Shown here piece after piece: positions 37,211 to 45,853 of a stretch of 64,000 bases of DNA. Within the stretch, counting starts at the first letter, position 1. Each line of letters begins with the position of its first letter. A program made the position numbers and the translations under genes. The notes below the pieces were generated by a model. It saw only the letters and a program-made list of their open reading frames with translations. It was not told where the DNA came from and ran no database searches. The stretch lies in contig NZ_JYLD01000019.1 in assembly GCF_001043025.1 (NCBI RefSeq), positions 39,978-103,977 on the forward strand. The letters run 5' to 3'. This DNA is from Pseudomonas helleri (GTDB lineage Bacteria; Pseudomonadota; Gammaproteobacteria; Pseudomonadales; Pseudomonadaceae).

Positions 37211-38602
37211 TTACTCGTCTGCGCCTGCACGTTTACGCTTGCTACTGCTGGTACGGCGACGTTTGCGCGGGGCAGGGCCGGTGCCATCATCCTTGGCATT
37301 GCTAAGTTCGCGGATCATCTCGCGGCGACCGCTGTCGTTGGCGTCCTGGTAGTCGGTCCACCACTCGCCCAGGCCGTGGGTCTGTTCGCCAGCGCTTTCA
37401 CGCAACAGCAAAAAGTCATAGCCGGCACGGAAGCGCGGGTTATCCAGTAATGCATCGGCGCGTTTGCCACTGCGGCGCGGCAGGCGTTCTTGCATGTCCC
37501 AGATCTCGCGGATCGGCAGCGTGAAACGCTTGGGGATGGCAATGCGCGTGCATTGTTCTGCGATCAGGTCATGCGCTGCTTCCTGCATGGCCGGGATGGC
37601 GGGCATGCCACGGTCTTGCAATTGCATGACCCGTGTCGGCAGGGCTGGCCACAACAAGGCGGCAAAGAGGAACGCCGGGGTGACCGGTTTGCCTTGTTTG
37701 ATCCGCAGGTCAGTGTTGCGCAAGGCTTCGCTGATCAGGGTGTGGGTGTACGTCGGGTTGTGCTCAAGCGCTTCGGCACTGGCCGGGAACAGTTGGTCGA
37801 ACAACTGCAGGTCAACCAGCATCTCGAAGGTGTCTGCCGCGTTGCCCGACAGAAACAGCTTGAGGACTTCTTCGAACAACCGCGCAGACGGGATCTCGCG
37901 CAGCATCGGCGCCAGTGTCTGGATCGGTGCGGCGGTGTGTTTTTCGATACCGAAGTCGAGCTTGGCCGCGAAGCGCACCGCACGCAGCATGCGCACCGGG
38001 TCTTCCTGGTAGCGCTGCTGAGGGTCGCCGATGAGGCGAATCAGGTGATTGCGGATGTCGTGTACGCCATTGGCGTAATCGAGAATGCGCTCGCTGACCG
38101 GGTCGTAGTACAGGGCGTTGATCGTGAAGTCACGACGCTGGGCGTCTTCTTCAAGGGTGCCGTAAACGTTGTCACGCAAAATGCGCCCGCTTTCGTTACG
38201 CGAGGACTGGTTGCTGTCTTCCTCTTCGTCATTTTGCGGGTGGTTGGCGCGGAAGGTCGCGACTTCGATGATTTCACGGCCAAAGTGGATGTGAACCAAC
38301 TTGAACCGGCGGCCAATGATCCGCGCATTGCGAAACTCTGCACGCACCTGTTCAGGGGTGGCGCTGGTGGCAACGTCGAAGTCTTTTGGCGTGATGTTGA
38401 GCAGCATGTCGCGCACACAACCGCCGACCAGATAGGCCTCATAACCGGCGTTCTGCAGACGTTCGACGATGTTGACGGCGTAACGGCTGAATTGAGCGCG
38501 TTGCAGCGAGTGTTGGCCGCTGTTGAGCACTTCTGGGGTGCTACGCAGTTGTTGCGTGCGACGCTTGGGAGTACGGAGTGACTGGAACAGCTTCTTCAGC
38601 AT
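37211..38602 (-). CDS. pcnB: Poly(A) polymerase I PcnB
   Basis: Adds poly(A) tails to RNA 3' ends, marking them for decay. The 463-residue product is a class II nucleotidyltransferase with LVGGCVRDMLLNITPKDFDVAT (catalytic Asp residues) and RRDFTINALYYD, then the RNA-binding region and a very basic C-terminal tail (PRKRRRTSSSKRKR). The start is ATG 38602. A GTG three codons upstream is also in frame. It lies downstream of crcZ on the same strand. Confidence 0.95.
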   Translation of the reverse strand: MLKKLFQSLRTPKRRTQQLRSTPEVLNSGQHSLQRAQFSRYAVNIVERLQNAGYEAYLVGGCVRDMLLNITPKDFDVATSATPEQVRAEFRNARIIGRRFKLVHIHFGREIIEVATFRANHPQNDEEEDSNQSSRNESGRILRDNVYGTLEEDAQRRDFTINALYYDPVSERILDYANGVHDIRNHLIRLIGDPQQRYQEDPVRMLRAVRFAAKLDFGIEKHTAAPIQTLAPMLREIPSARLFEEVLKLFLSGNAADTFEMLVDLQLFDQLFPASAEALEHNPTYTHTLISEALRNTDLRIKQGKPVTPAFLFAALLWPALPTRVMQLQDRGMPAIPAMQEAAHDLIAEQCTRIAIPKRFTLPIREIWDMQERLPRRSGKRADALLDNPRFRAGYDFLLLRESAGEQTHGLGEWWTDYQDANDSGRREMIRELSNAKDDGTGPAPRKRRRTSSSKRKRAGADE

Positions 38603-38798
38603 GGGATGCACTGTTTGAAGGAATGTTCGGCCAAAACGAAGAATGACCGCATGATGGGCGGGGATTCTAGCATTTAGTCAGGGGATGGTGTAGGAAGCTG
38701 AGCCGCTCTTGCGCGCGAAGCTACAAACGGCATGCGATAAATAGCTACCAGAGGCTTGAGTTAGAGCGTGTAAGCGATTTTTTCTGAATCGCAGCAAG

Positions 38799-39166
38799 CA
38801 CAAGGGGAGCCGAAGCTCCCCCAGAATTAGTTGCATGCTCTATTTTTATTATGAGTTTCGGGCTTTTTGTTTTTGTTAAGTGCCCTGGTTACCAGGTTTT
38901 AGCCTGTGTAACCCTCTCAAATTGAGAGATAAGAGCAAACGGATTGCTTTGGTCGCTGTGTTGATGTGATCAATGATCCAACTAGTTCAGGCTCTGCTTT
39001 AAGTGCAGTTTTTGTTGTTCTCTGCCTAGCCGTGGGGCAAGCCCCATGTACAACGCCTCTCCAAAACAATCAGTTAGCTGCGCCTCCGCCGTGTTGTTTT
39101 TGTTATGCGTGAGCCGATACGTCTTATTTTTATTGTGTGTTGCTGTAATTCTTATTGTTCTTGTAC
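38799..39166 (-). ncRNA. crcZ: Small RNA CrcZ (Hfq/Crc decoy)
   Basis: CrcZ binds Hfq-Crc and so relieves carbon catabolite repression. The identification rests on its place between cbrB and pcnB, on a sigma-54 promoter just upstream, and on the repeated A-rich CA motifs on the minus strand (AACAATAA, AATAAAAATAAG, CATAACAAAAACAAC, GAACAACAAAAAC, TTAACAAAAACAAAAAG, CATAATAAAAATAG), the kind bound by Hfq/Crc. The segment AACACGGCGGAGGCGCAG matches the remembered P. aeruginosa CrcZ. The start (about 39166) is set from the promoter. The end is approximate, near the hairpin 38804-38821; the resulting length of about 368 nt agrees with P. putida CrcZ. Confidence 0.92.
38804..38821 (-). terminator. 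3' hairpin of CrcZ
   Basis: GGGGAGC and GCTCCCC form a 7-bp stem around TTCG (minus-strand reading), followed by TTGTGCTT. A second short stem (38774-38792) lies beyond it. Either could mark the end of CrcZ. Confidence 0.65.
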
Positions 39167-39176
39167 GAATACATAT

Positions 39177-39193
39177 AGCAGGGGTCGTGCCAA
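39177..39193 (-). promoter_or_regulatory. Sigma-54 promoter of crcZ
   Basis: Read on the minus strand, TTGGCACGACCCCTGCT has the -24 GG and -12 GC 10 bp apart and matches the sigma-54 consensus closely. crcZ is known to be driven by sigma-54 with CbrB as activator. Confidence 0.9.
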
Positions 39194-39250
39194 CTTTTGC
39201 GCGGCCCAGCAAAATAAGGGGTTTTCTGGCTTTTCACTTTTTGGCAGGCC

Positions 39251-39290
39251 AAAAAAAGCCGGGGTTTCGTTACCGTAAACCCCGGCTTTT
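39251..39290 (-). terminator. Terminator after cbrB
   Basis: AAAAGCCGGGGTTT pairs with AAACCCCGGCTTTT over 14 bp around a 9-nt loop, followed on the minus strand by seven T. It lies between the cbrB stop and the crcZ promoter and isolates crcZ from cbrB readthrough. Confidence 0.9.
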
Positions 39291-39315
39291 GTTACGTGAT
39301 TAATCAGCGGTAACA
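39290..39315. promoter_or_regulatory. CbrB-type palindrome upstream of crcZ
   Basis: TGTTAC (39290-39295) and GTAACA (39310-39315) form a perfect inverted repeat with a 14-bp spacer, about 100-125 bp upstream of the crcZ -24/-12 promoter. More GTTAC half-sites occur at 39269-39273, 39335-39340 and 39347-39352, the last ones close to the cbrB stop. A conserved palindrome in the crcZ upstream activating sequence is known to bind CbrB; assignment of these exact sites is inference. Confidence 0.75.
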
Positions 39316-39357
39316 GTTTTTTCTCGGTGTGAGGTGTTACCTGCGGCGTTACCCGTT

Positions 39358-40797
39358 TCAGTTTTCGCTGGCGACACCGGTTTTTCTGCGTGGAATGCCC
39401 AGGCGTTGGCGACGTTCCCACAGGCATTTACGACTCACGCCCAGCTTGCGGGCCAGTTCGGTCTCGGTCATGTGGTCTTGATGCTCCAGAACGAAGTGCT
39501 GGAAGTAGTCTTCCAGTGACAGGTCTTCGGTCGGGTCCAGGCTGGTGTTACCGCTGCTGATGCTCTGTTGCGGCGCCAGGCCGATAAAGTCGTCGTCCTG
39601 CAAGTCGCTCAGTTCAATGTCGATACCCAGCAGGTCGGCCGAGATTTCCGGGCTTTCGCACAGGATCACGGCGCGCTCTACGGCGTTCTCCAGCTCACGA
39701 ACGTTACCCGGCCATGAGTAATGGCTGATGGCGCGCTCTGCGTCAGGGGCGAACTTGAGGTCAGTACGGCCAATACGGGCGCTTTGACGGGCGAGGAAAG
39801 CGCGGGCGATTTCGATAACGTCAGCACCCCGCTCACGCAAGGCGGGCAATTTGAGCGCGATAACGTGCAGGCGGTAGTACAAGTCTTCACGGAACTGGCC
39901 AACCTTGGCCAGGTTCTTGAGGTCTCTGTGGGTCGCAGCGATCAGGCGCACATCGACTTTTTGCGACTGCACCGAGCCCACGCGGCGGATCTCGCCTTCT
40001 TGCAGCACGCGCAGCAAGCGCGCCTGGGCTTCCAGGGGCAGCTCACCGATTTCGTCGAGGAACAGTGTGCCGCCATCGGCGGCTTCGACCAGCCCGGCAC
40101 GCCCGGCGCTGGCGCCGGTAAATGCACCTTTTTCGTGGCCGAACAGTTCGGATTCGATCAGGGATTCAGGAATGGCCGCACAGTTGACCGAGATCATCGG
40201 GGCCTTGGCGCGTTTGGACAGGTTGTGCAGGGCGCGGGCAACCAGTTCTTTACCCGTGCCGGACTCACCTTGAATCAGCACATTGGAATCGGTGGGCGCG
40301 ACTTTGCGGATCTTGCTGTACATGTCGAGCATCGGTGGGCATGAGCCAATGATGCCGATTTCACCGTTGCTGTTGTCCACCGTGTTTTTGTCGGTGTTAC
40401 CGGGCTTGGCGGCCGGGCGGTCAGCGGCGGCCACCGTCTGGCTGTTTTGCCGATCGCGCAGGATGCGCGCCACAGCCTGGAGCATTTCGTCGTGATCAAA
40501 CGGCTTGGCGATGTAGTCGACCGCGCCCATTTTCATTGAGTCGACGGCTGAGCGCAGGCTGGCGTAGCTGGTCATGATCAGCACCGGCTTGCCTTGCCCC
40601 AGCTTGATCAGCTCGGTGCCGGGCGCACCGGGCAGGCGCAAGTCGCTGACTATCAAGTCGAACGAGGGAATGCTGAAACGCTCTTGCGCTTCCTGTACCG
40701 AGCCGGCTTCGCTGACCTGGTACTGATTACGCTCTAACAGGCGGCGCAACGCGGAGCGGATGATTGTTTCGTCTTCGACGATCAAAATATGCGGCAT
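39358..40797 (-). CDS. cbrB: Two-component response regulator CbrB (NtrC family)
   Basis: Sigma-54 activator that controls carbon/nitrogen balance, chiefly through crcZ. The 479-residue product has a receiver domain with the phospho-acceptor Asp52 in IVSDLRLP, an AAA+ domain with Walker A GESGTGKE, the sigma-54-contact loop GAFTGA, Walker B GGTLFLDEI, and a C-terminal Fis-type helix-turn-helix (TETELARKLGVSRKCLWERRQRL). It follows cbrA by 22 bp and ends near the UAS of its own target crcZ. Confidence 0.97.
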   Translation of the reverse strand: MPHILIVEDETIIRSALRRLLERNQYQVSEAGSVQEAQERFSIPSFDLIVSDLRLPGAPGTELIKLGQGKPVLIMTSYASLRSAVDSMKMGAVDYIAKPFDHDEMLQAVARILRDRQNSQTVAAADRPAAKPGNTDKNTVDNSNGEIGIIGSCPPMLDMYSKIRKVAPTDSNVLIQGESGTGKELVARALHNLSKRAKAPMISVNCAAIPESLIESELFGHEKGAFTGASAGRAGLVEAADGGTLFLDEIGELPLEAQARLLRVLQEGEIRRVGSVQSQKVDVRLIAATHRDLKNLAKVGQFREDLYYRLHVIALKLPALRERGADVIEIARAFLARQSARIGRTDLKFAPDAERAISHYSWPGNVRELENAVERAVILCESPEISADLLGIDIELSDLQDDDFIGLAPQQSISSGNTSLDPTEDLSLEDYFQHFVLEHQDHMTETELARKLGVSRKCLWERRQRLGIPRRKTGVASEN

Positions 40798-40819
40798 TGA
40801 TTCAGTTCTCTCGACGGTC

Positions 40820-43768
40820 TCAGTTCACAGCGGACGTCGCTTCGACATGACGCGGTAGTCTCACCCGAATACGGGTTCCGCGTTGGCTCTGAATGTCAGC
40901 CGGGCTGTCGATGGTGATTTGTCCATAATGCTCTTCAACGATGGAATAGACCAGTGCAAGGCCCAAGCCGGTGCCTTCGCCAGGGTCCTTGGTGGTGAAG
41001 AAAGGTTCGAACAATCGGTCCATGATGTTCTTCGGAATTCCGCTGCCTTCGTCTTCAACGATCAGGTCGACCGTGTGCTCGCTGGCTTCGCTCTTGACCC
41101 GCACGGCGCTGCCGGCAGGCGAGGCGTCGCGGGCGTTTGAGAGCAGGTTGATCAATACTTGCGCCAAGCGCTGCGGGTCGCCGTCGACCCAGTGATCGGG
41201 GTCGCACAGGTTGTAAAACTGCACCTCAAAGTTGCGCCGGTTCAAGGCCAGCAGACCAATGGCATCCTGCGCCACTTCGGCCAGACAGACGGGCTCGTCA
41301 TTGTGCTGATGGCTGCCCGCGTGGGCGAAACTCATCAGCGACTGCACAATGCGTGAGATGCGCTTGGTCTGCTCAAGGATCTGGCTGCTGATCTCGGTCA
41401 GTTCGCCGTCGTCCTCGCGCTCTTCGCGCAGGTTCTGCGCCAGGCAGGCAATGCCGGTTACCGGGTTGCCGATTTCATGGGCCACGCCCGCAGCCAGTCG
41501 CCCAATGCTGGCCAGCCGCTCGGAGTGCACCAGTTTGTCTTCGAGCATCTGTGTTTCGGTCAAGTCTTCGACCAGTAACACCAGGCCACTGTTACCCGGT
41601 GCCAGCGGTTCATCAATGGCCGCTTTGTGCAGGTTCAACCAGCGAGTTTGGCCGTCGAGGGCCAGATGCTGTTTGTGCAAGTGCTCGTCGGGCAGGTCGA
41701 TAAAGCCCTGCAGCAATTCGCGCCACGGGTTGCCCAGGGTGTTCAGGCGTGAACCGACCACCCGCTGGGCGGGAATGCTGGTCAGCTCTTCCATGGCTTT
41801 GTTCCACATCAGGATCTCTTGGTCCTTGGCCAGCGAGCACACGCCCATGGGCAGCTCTTGCAGCGTTTGGCGGTGATAGCGGCGCAAGGCATCGAGCTCG
41901 GCGGCCAGACCGGTCAGGCGCGAGTGGTAGTCCTCAAGCCGGCTTTCGATGAAGTGGATGTCTTCGGTGACGTAGTTTTCGCCGCCTGATTTGTAAGGCA
42001 AAAAGGTTTCAACCATGTCTTGGGCAACGCTGGGACCCATCAGGCCGGACAGGTTGGCTTCGATCCGGTCACGCAAGCGCCGCAAGGCGTACGGCCGCCG
42101 CTCGTCGAAGGGCAGGTACAGGTCGCGCAAGGCTTGCTCGACCTCCTTTTGCGCGGCCTTGGCGCCCAGAGGTTTGGCCAGTTGGGTAGCAAATTCTTGC
42201 GGGGAGGCGGCATGCAGTTCGCGACGTTGCGGGCGACGTACGTTGTCTACCGCACAGGCCTCGGCGGCGCTGGCTTCTTCGGAGCTGGCGTTGGTGAACA
42301 AGGAGATCAGGGTGAACATCAGAACGTTGGCGGCGAGCGAGGCGATGGCCGCCATGTGCCAGCTGGTATCGTCCAGCACGTAGATCATGTCGAGCCACGG
42401 GATGTAGAAGCCCTGGAAGTTACCGATCAGAGGGAACAGCATGCTGCCCATCCACACCACGATCCCGGCCAGTAGCCCGGCGATAAAGCCGCGTCGGTTT
42501 GCCGTTGGCCAGTACAGGACCGAGAGCACGCCCGGCAGGAACTGCAAGGTGGCGACAAAGGCGACGATGCCCAGGTTGGCGAGGTCTTGCTCGGCGCCCA
42601 GCAGCAGGTAAAACCCGTAGCCGGCCATGATGATGGCCACAATCAGTGCGCGGCGGGTCCACTTCAGCCAGCGGTAGATATTGCCTTCTGCGGGCGGTTG
42701 ATACAGCGGCAGCACCAGGTGATTGAGCGCCATGCCCGACAGCGCCAGGGTGGTGACGATGATCAACCCGCTGGACGCCGAAAGCCCGCCGACATAGGCC
42801 AGTAACGCCAGGGCTTTGCTGTTGGCTGTGATGCCAATCCCCAAGGTGAAGTACTCGGGGTTGGTGGTGACGCCCAGCTTGAGCCCGGCCCAGAGAATCA
42901 GCGGCACGGCCAGGCTCATCAACAGCAGGAACAGCGGCAGGCCCCAGCTGGCGCTGACCAGCCCGCGCGGATTTAGGTTTTCGGTGAAGGTCATGTGATA
43001 CATGTGCGGCATCACGATGGCCGAGGCAAAAAACACCAGCAGCAAGGTGCGCCAAGGGCCTTCTTGCAGCGGGGTGTGCAGGGCGGCGAGGGCGGTCTGG
43101 TTTTGCAGCAACCAGACTTCCAGTTGCTGCGGGCCACCAAACACGCCGTAAAGCGCATAAAGGCCAACGCCGCCGATGGCGACCAGCTTGATCACCGATT
43201 CAAAGGCAATGGCGAACACCAGCCCTTCGTGCTTTTCACGCGTGGCAATGTGCCGTGAACCGAAGAAAATCGTGAACAGGGTGATCATCGCGCAGAAGCT
43301 CAGGGCTACGCGGTGTTGTACCGGCTCTCGGGTCAGGATGCTGATGGAGTCGGCCACGGCCTGAATTTGCAGGGCCAGCAGCGGTAACACGCCGATCAGC
43401 ATGAAAATCGTGGTTAGCGCGCCCGCCCATGAACTGCGAAAGCGAAACGCAAAAAGGTCTGCCAGTGAAGACAACTGGTAGGTGCGGGTGATTTTTAAAA
43501 TGGGGTAGAGCAACACGGGCGCCAGCAAGAACGCGCCGGACACCCCGAGGTAGCTGGATAAAAAGCCGTAACCGTATTCGTACGCCAGGCCCACGGTGCC
43601 GTAGAACGCCCAGGCGCTGGCGTAAACACCCAGTGACAAGGTGTAAGTCAGCGGGTGGCGGATGATCGCGCGCGGGATCATGCCGCGCTCACTGATCCAC
43701 GCCACCGCAAACAGCACCAGCAAATACGCGGCGCTGACCAGCACCATCTGGGTCAGGCTAAAGCTCAT
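40820..43768 (-). CDS. cbrA: Sensor histidine kinase CbrA with transporter-like domain
   Basis: Membrane kinase that phosphorylates CbrB. The 982-residue product is modular: an N-terminal sodium/solute symporter-like domain of about 13 membrane helices (to about residue 490), a linker, a PAS-type sensor around MGVCSLAKDQEILMWN, a HisKA domain with His764 in VAHEIGNPVTG, and an ATPase domain with NLLSNARDA, EDEGSGIPKN and GTGLGLALVYSIVEEH. The start is ATG 43768 (MSFSLTQMVL); ATG 43774 two codons earlier is possible. It overlaps the upstream small gene by 11 bp. Histidine uptake has been linked to the family; the signal here is not known. Confidence 0.96.
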   Translation of the reverse strand: MSFSLTQMVLVSAAYLLVLFAVAWISERGMIPRAIIRHPLTYTLSLGVYASAWAFYGTVGLAYEYGYGFLSSYLGVSGAFLLAPVLLYPILKITRTYQLSSLADLFAFRFRSSWAGALTTIFMLIGVLPLLALQIQAVADSISILTREPVQHRVALSFCAMITLFTIFFGSRHIATREKHEGLVFAIAFESVIKLVAIGGVGLYALYGVFGGPQQLEVWLLQNQTALAALHTPLQEGPWRTLLLVFFASAIVMPHMYHMTFTENLNPRGLVSASWGLPLFLLLMSLAVPLILWAGLKLGVTTNPEYFTLGIGITANSKALALLAYVGGLSASSGLIIVTTLALSGMALNHLVLPLYQPPAEGNIYRWLKWTRRALIVAIIMAGYGFYLLLGAEQDLANLGIVAFVATLQFLPGVLSVLYWPTANRRGFIAGLLAGIVVWMGSMLFPLIGNFQGFYIPWLDMIYVLDDTSWHMAAIASLAANVLMFTLISLFTNASSEEASAAEACAVDNVRRPQRRELHAASPQEFATQLAKPLGAKAAQKEVEQALRDLYLPFDERRPYALRRLRDRIEANLSGLMGPSVAQDMVETFLPYKSGGENYVTEDIHFIESRLEDYHSRLTGLAAELDALRRYHRQTLQELPMGVCSLAKDQEILMWNKAMEELTSIPAQRVVGSRLNTLGNPWRELLQGFIDLPDEHLHKQHLALDGQTRWLNLHKAAIDEPLAPGNSGLVLLVEDLTETQMLEDKLVHSERLASIGRLAAGVAHEIGNPVTGIACLAQNLREEREDDGELTEISSQILEQTKRISRIVQSLMSFAHAGSHQHNDEPVCLAEVAQDAIGLLALNRRNFEVQFYNLCDPDHWVDGDPQRLAQVLINLLSNARDASPAGSAVRVKSEASEHTVDLIVEDEGSGIPKNIMDRLFEPFFTTKDPGEGTGLGLALVYSIVEEHYGQITIDSPADIQSQRGTRIRVRLPRHVEATSAVN

Positions 43769-43934
43769 CGGCATCTTTTTGGCTCTGAAGAATAAAGGTA
43801 ACAACGATCAGAATCAGCCAAAGCAGATACGGCCTGTACCAGGCGCCCGTCGCGTCAATCCACCAATCCATGATGGCGGGGGAAAACAGGTAGATCCCGA
43901 CAACCAGCAACAGGACCAATCGATAGATATACAT
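43758..43934 (-). CDS. cbrX: Small membrane protein upstream of cbrA (CbrX-like)
   Basis: The 58-residue product has two hydrophobic helices (about residues 3-20 and 35-50) split by a Trp-rich turn DWWIDATGAWYRPY, and a charged end KDADEL. The start is ATG 43934. Its stop lies 11 bp inside cbrA, so cbrA translation probably depends on ribosomes ending here. From memory a short gene in this place is called cbrX in P. putida; the name is therefore tentative. Role unknown, perhaps only coupling or a small partner of the CbrA membrane domain. Confidence 0.75.
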   Translation of the reverse strand: MYIYRLVLLLVVGIYLFSPAIMDWWIDATGAWYRPYLLWLILIVVTFILQSQKDADEL

Positions 43935-44013
43935 CCTGCCCTCACTTTTGCTGGCCGCATGCCCTAAAAACGTGCGGCGATGGTAACGGATGGCTGGCAA
44001 CCTGCAAGGGCTG

Positions 44014-44910
44014 TCAGCGTAATTGCGCCTCGGCCAGGGTGAGCGTGCGCGGGATCAGCCCGGCATTCCAGTGCGCAATGCCCCAATCGAGGATCTCACG
44101 CGGGCTGGCGCCATCAAGGCTTTCGTCCGGGGCCTGGCCCAGTGCACGCAGGGCGCGAAGCAGCAGGGGCGAGGCTTGATCGGGTGTCAGCGGCGGCGAG
44201 CGGTACGATTTGCCCAGCTTGTGGCCGTCGGGTTGAACGATCAGCGGCACGTGCAGGTAGCGAGGCTGTGATAACCCGAGCAACTCTTGTAGGTATAGCT
44301 GACGCGGTGTGGAGTCGAGCAGGTCGGCGCCGCGCACGATATCGGTGACTCCTTGCCAGGCATCGTCGAGCACCACCGCCAGTTGGTAGGCGTACAGGCC
44401 ATCGCGGCGACGGATGACAAAGTCGCCTGCGTCACGGCCCAAATGCTGGCGGAAAGTGCCTTGTACGCGGTCTTCAACGGCGTACTCAAGTTCAGGTACG
44501 CGCAGGCGAATGGCGGCGTTTTCCATCGAGTGGCCAGCGTTACGGCACAGTCCGGGGTAAATCCCGTTGTAACCTTCGAGTTGTTTGCGCGAGCAGGTAC
44601 AGGCATAGGCCAGACCCTGGCTAAACAAGCGGTCCACAACCTGTGCGTAGGCGTCATGGCGCTCGCTTTGGCGGACCAGTTCGCCGTCCCACTCAAACCC
44701 ATAACGCTGCAGGGCGTCGAGTATGGCGGCTTGAGCGCCGGGCATTTCACGCGGCGGGTCGAGATCTTCCATACGCAACAGCCAGCGCCCGCCTACGGAG
44801 CGTGCGTCAAGGTACGAGGCGAGGGCGGCCACCAGCGAGCCGAAGTGCAAATGACCGCTGGGCGTCGGGGCGAAGCGCCCGATATAGGAGGGGTTTGGAG
44901 AGGCTGTCAT
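44014..44910 (-). CDS. gluQ: Glutamyl-Q tRNA(Asp) synthetase GluQ
   Basis: Truncated glutamyl-tRNA synthetase paralogue that attaches glutamate to queuosine in tRNA-Asp. The 298-residue product has the HIGH-like motif in FAPTPSGHLHFGSLVAAL, DLDPPRE, zinc-site cysteines in ACTCSRKQLEGYNGIYPGLC, and a degenerate KMSKS region LGKSYRS. It lacks the anticodon-binding domain, as expected. The start is set at ATG 44910; ATG 44919 is also possible and neither has a clear Shine-Dalgarno. It usually sits directly after dksA; here a REPIN and terminator separate them. Confidence 0.93.
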   Translation of the reverse strand: MTASPNPSYIGRFAPTPSGHLHFGSLVAALASYLDARSVGGRWLLRMEDLDPPREMPGAQAAILDALQRYGFEWDGELVRQSERHDAYAQVVDRLFSQGLAYACTCSRKQLEGYNGIYPGLCRNAGHSMENAAIRLRVPELEYAVEDRVQGTFRQHLGRDAGDFVIRRRDGLYAYQLAVVLDDAWQGVTDIVRGADLLDSTPRQLYLQELLGLSQPRYLHVPLIVQPDGHKLGKSYRSPPLTPDQASPLLLRALRALGQAPDESLDGASPREILDWGIAHWNAGLIPRTLTLAEAQLR

Positions 44911-44929
44911 GGGGGGCATGCATTTTTTT

Positions 44930-45014
44930 GTGGGAGCGGGCTTGCTCGCGAGGGTTTCGGCGCGGCCATTCAGGCTTGTCATGGCGTCTGCATCGCGAGC
45001 AAGCCCGCTCCCAC
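44930..45014. repeat. REPIN: perfect inverted REP pair
   Basis: GTGGGAGCGGGCTTGCTCGC (first bases of 44930-44951) and its exact reverse complement at 44993-45014 give two 22-bp arms around 41 nt. This is a typical Pseudomonas REPIN, mobilised in trans by RAYT transposases. No RAYT gene is in the window. It begins 20 bp upstream of the gluQ start, so it may sit in the gluQ leader. Confidence 0.93.
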
Positions 45015-45045
45015 AGGGGGGCCACGTCAATGTGTAAATCCAGAA

Positions 45046-45075
45046 ACAAAAATGGGGCGTTCGCACGCCCCATTT
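45046..45075 (-). terminator. Terminator after dksA
   Basis: An 11-bp stem AAATGGGGCGT / ACGCCCCATTT around a 4-nt loop, followed on the minus strand by TTGTTT. It lies 15 bp after the dksA stop. Confidence 0.8.
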
Positions 45076-45089
45076 GGTCAGGCCGGCGA

Positions 45090-45533
45090 TTACTTGCCGA
45101 CTTGTTTTTCCTTGATTTCAGCCAAGGTTTTGCAGTCTACGCACATGTCCGCCGTCGGGCGGGCTTCGAGTCGGCGAATACCGATTTCGACGCCGCAAGA
45201 CTCGCACCAACCGTACTCTTCGTCTTCGATCAGTTGCAGGGTCTTGTCGATTTTCTTGATGAGCTTGCGCTCACGGTCGCGGGCTCGCAGTTCCAGGCTG
45301 AATTCTTCTTCCTGGCTGGCGCGATCAGCTGGGTCAGGAAAGTTGGCCGCTTCGTCTTTCATATGATCAACGGTGCGGTCGACTTCCTGCATCAAGTCCT
45401 GTTTCCACTTTTGCAGAATCTTGGTGAAGTGCTTGCGCATAGGCTCGCCCATGTACTCTTCACCCGGCTTTTCAACGTAGGGCTCGAAGCCGCTAAGCGA
45501 TTGAGTATTCTGTTGCTGTGCTTGTGTGGGCAT
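45090..45533 (-). CDS. dksA: RNA polymerase-binding transcription factor DksA
   Basis: Acts with ppGpp through the polymerase secondary channel in the stringent response, repressing rRNA promoters such as those at the right end of this window. The 147-residue product has the coiled coil with the acidic tip DPADRASQEEE and a C4 zinc finger (CESCG ... CVDCK). The N-terminal extension rich in Gln is usual in Pseudomonas. It is divergent from the aminotransferase gene. Confidence 0.96.
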   Translation of the reverse strand: MPTQAQQQNTQSLSGFEPYVEKPGEEYMGEPMRKHFTKILQKWKQDLMQEVDRTVDHMKDEAANFPDPADRASQEEEFSLELRARDRERKLIKKIDKTLQLIEDEEYGWCESCGVEIGIRRLEARPTADMCVDCKTLAEIKEKQVGK

Positions 45534-45853
45534 GAAATGGACCGCCTCTGTTCTTCTAATCCATTGCGCAGGATTGCAACATCACCGACACCTGCCGGCC
45601 CTGCGGCTGCAAGCGGGCGAACTTACCAGATCAATTCGGGCCGCGCTACTCCCGGTTGTCTAGCCTGTTGTCAGCGATCGTGTACAAAGCCTGTCGTGCT
45701 TAAGATTAGTGGCAAATTAATATTTTAGCCGAGCTATGACCGGGGCTTGCGCCGTTTGGTTCTACGTACGGGCAGTCTAAGACTCTATTTCGCTCTCCCT
45801 TGTGACAGTGCTTGGGTAGAATCGGACTTTTGCTTACCCAGGAAGGCAGGCTC
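45534..45853. other. 320-bp divergent gap, dksA and aminotransferase
   Basis: The gap must hold promoters for dksA (minus) and for the aminotransferase gene (plus). TAGAAT at 45817-45822 is a fair -10 element for the plus-strand gene but has no well-spaced -35. I see no ORF, repeat or hairpin of note. Confidence 0.4.

Noticed and set aside
39046..39303. Plus-strand frame of 85 codons with a hydrophobic, membrane-like N-terminal half.
   Set aside because: It is the complement of the CrcZ CA motifs and of the cbrB terminator. The T-rich complement automatically reads as Leu/Phe/Val.
45800..45822. Promoter TTGTGA ... TAGAAT ahead of the aminotransferase gene.
   Set aside because: Spacing is 11 bp, too short for sigma-70; only the -10 element is reasonable.
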